NCBI RefSeq assembly: GCF_002224125.1
Contig: NZ_NCSM01000082.1
Span: forward strand, 1 to 30,943
DNA length: 30,943 nt
From: Streptomyces sp. NBS 14/10
GTDB taxonomy: Bacteria; Actinomycetota; Actinomycetes; Streptomycetales; Streptomycetaceae
Reading direction: 5' to 3'
Position 1 is the first letter of the stretch. The number at the start of each line of letters is the position of its first letter. The notes under the pieces were generated by a model. That model was not told where the DNA came from and ran no database searches. It saw only the letters and a program-made list of their open reading frames with translations. Of this stretch, positions 30,267 through 30,943 are shown piece after piece. Made by a program: the position numbers and the translations under genes.

Positions 30267-30270
30267 GCAC
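30256..30270. promoter_or_regulatory. palindrome copy 1, overlapping the Nudix-like start
   Basis: GGTGCATACATGCAC: the arms GTGCAT and ATGCAC flank AC. It is nearly identical to the 18-bp site at 30749-30766. It includes the start codon of the Nudix-like gene, so a bound protein would cover the likely transcription start. Confidence 0.65.
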
Positions 30271-30351
30271 ACGTCGTGAGCGTAGAGGCGGGCGGGGCGT
30301 CGCGCGCGTCCAGGCCGGCAGGCGGGGGATGCGGCACGCCGGTCCGCACCC

Positions 30352-30702
30352 CTACCCGGCGGGGGAAGGCGGAGGCAGTGCTCCGGGCCCGGGCCAGACC
30401 TGGAAGCCGAAGGCAGCCTCCAGTCGGGCCAGGGTGCCCAGGTCGGGCATCACCTTGCCGTTGATGACACGGCTGATGGTGGAGTGGTTGACCCCTGTCA
30501 CCTCGGCAAGCGTCCGCAGGCTGTATCCGCTGACAGAGAGGGCGTTCTCCAGGTTGCGGGCGAGCGCCTGGCCGTAGTGGGCACTGACCGGGGCGTCGGG
30601 CGCGAGAGCGGCATGCGGCCAGGCATCGTCGACGACATAGTCGCGCGGCACCTTGTCGTTACTGCTCCGGGGCATGCCCGGATCATCCCACGCACCCGTC
30701 AT
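30352..30702 (-). CDS. XRE-family helix-turn-helix regulator
   Basis: The 116-residue protein has a C-terminal Cro/C1-type HTH: LENALSVSGYSLRTLAEVTGVNHSTISRVINGKVMPDLGTLARLEAAFG (about residues 51-99), with the recognition helix in HSTISRVINGK. The N-terminal 40 residues (DDPGMPRSSNDKVPRDYVVDDAWPHAAL) are not recognised. I chose ATG 30702 because AAGGAGGAGG lies 8 nt upstream, an unusually strong ribosome site; an open frame to 30942 is a shadow extension through the promoter. The perfect palindrome at 30749-30766 lies about 47 nt upstream, and a second copy covers the start of the next gene. It probably represses itself and the Nudix-like gene. Such XRE/Nudix neighbours occur on Streptomyces mobile and plasmid DNA. 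Confidence 0.85.
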   Translation of the reverse strand: MTGAWDDPGMPRSSNDKVPRDYVVDDAWPHAALAPDAPVSAHYGQALARNLENALSVSGYSLRTLAEVTGVNHSTISRVINGKVMPDLGTLARLEAAFGFQVWPGPGALPPPSPAG

Positions 30703-30748
30703 CCGCTGACCCTCCTCCTTGCACTCCGGCAGCCACCCACCGGCACAG

Positions 30749-30766
30749 TGGTGCATACATGCACCA
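30749..30766. promoter_or_regulatory. perfect 18-bp palindrome, candidate XRE operator (copy 2)
   Basis: TGGTGCATACATGCACCA has 8-bp arms around AC. It sits in the presumed promoter of the XRE gene. The conserved core GTGCATACATGCAC recurs at 30257-30270, and both lie just upstream of or at leftward genes. Confidence 0.75.
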
Positions 30767-30943
30767 TTTCGGGCTGTTGCGGCGCAACCCCACCCGCACT
30801 GCGGCGCCCCACCCCGGCCCTTTCCGCCCACGCCACACGGGCCCCCGGGGCTTCGGGCGCCTCCGCCGGGCATGCGGGATCCGGCCAGGCTTCCCCGCGC
30901 TTGCGCGGGCGCCGTTTCACTCTGCGGGTGCCGATAAATCATC
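30767..30943. other. right edge, no gene seen
   Basis: This GC-rich stretch carries only shadow frames on both strands. It probably holds the upstream part of the XRE promoter and the end of a neighbouring unit outside the window. Confidence 0.4.

Noticed and set aside
1..30943. CRISPR array, tRNA, rRNA or phage structural genes
   Set aside because: No regularly spaced repeats, clover-leaf-like sequences or conserved rRNA stretches were recognised, and no phage genes are present.

Overview
The window looks like chromosomal (or large-plasmid) DNA of a high-GC actinomycete, most likely Streptomyces or a close relative. The evidence is strong G/C bias at third codon positions, frequent GTG/TTG starts, ATGA/GTGA translational overlaps, Streptomyces-type IS4, IS630 and IS3 elements, an etfB-etfA pair and an ArsO-type flavoprotein relic. 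No rRNA, tRNA or CRISPR array was seen.

Region 1 (1-1696) is insertion-sequence debris: a frameshifted IS4-family transposase that enters from the left edge, then about 500 bp with no intact gene, including a probable IS1380 scrap. Region 2 (1697-12535) is a carbohydrate or sugar-acid catabolic island. Leftward genes encode an SDR dehydrogenase, a sugar phosphate isomerase/epimerase-type TIM barrel, an MHS-family symporter, an IclR regulator, a small P-loop kinase and a KDPG-type aldolase. A divergent rightward operon with overlapping starts and stops encodes a Gfo/Idh/MocA oxidoreductase, a LacI regulator, a VOC protein, a second TIM barrel, a second Gfo/Idh/MocA enzyme and a second SDR. Palindromic or tandem operator-like sites sit in front of the IclR gene and in the divergent promoter region. 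A plausible logic is oxidation to a keto-sugar, elimination or isomerisation, re-reduction, and aldol cleavage to pyruvate.

Region 3 (12536-15702) is an IS graveyard: an IS630 5' fragment, an IS3 element with damaged orfA and orfB, and a second IS3 element whose orfB is intact. It ends in a 5'-truncated LysR gene (to 16267). Region 4 (16264-28360) is a second catabolic block. Leftward genes are a CitE-like lyase, an HTD2/MaoC-type hydratase, an MHS transporter interrupted by an in-frame UGA, an aldehyde dehydrogenase, a two-subunit TPP decarboxylase, an alpha/beta hydrolase and a LysR regulator. Rightward genes are a CaiB/BaiF CoA-transferase, an acyl-CoA dehydrogenase, and etfB and etfA, closed by a clear terminator. 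Together they suggest this route: 2-oxoacid, semialdehyde, dicarboxylate, dicarboxylyl-CoA, unsaturated CoA ester, 3-hydroxy CoA ester, then acetyl-CoA plus a 2-oxoacid. Mesaconyl/citramalyl-CoA chemistry is the best guess.

Region 5 (28474-30943) holds a multiply broken ArsO-like flavoprotein pseudogene, a Nudix-like gene and an XRE-type regulator. The last two share an 18-bp palindromic operator-like motif at their promoters.
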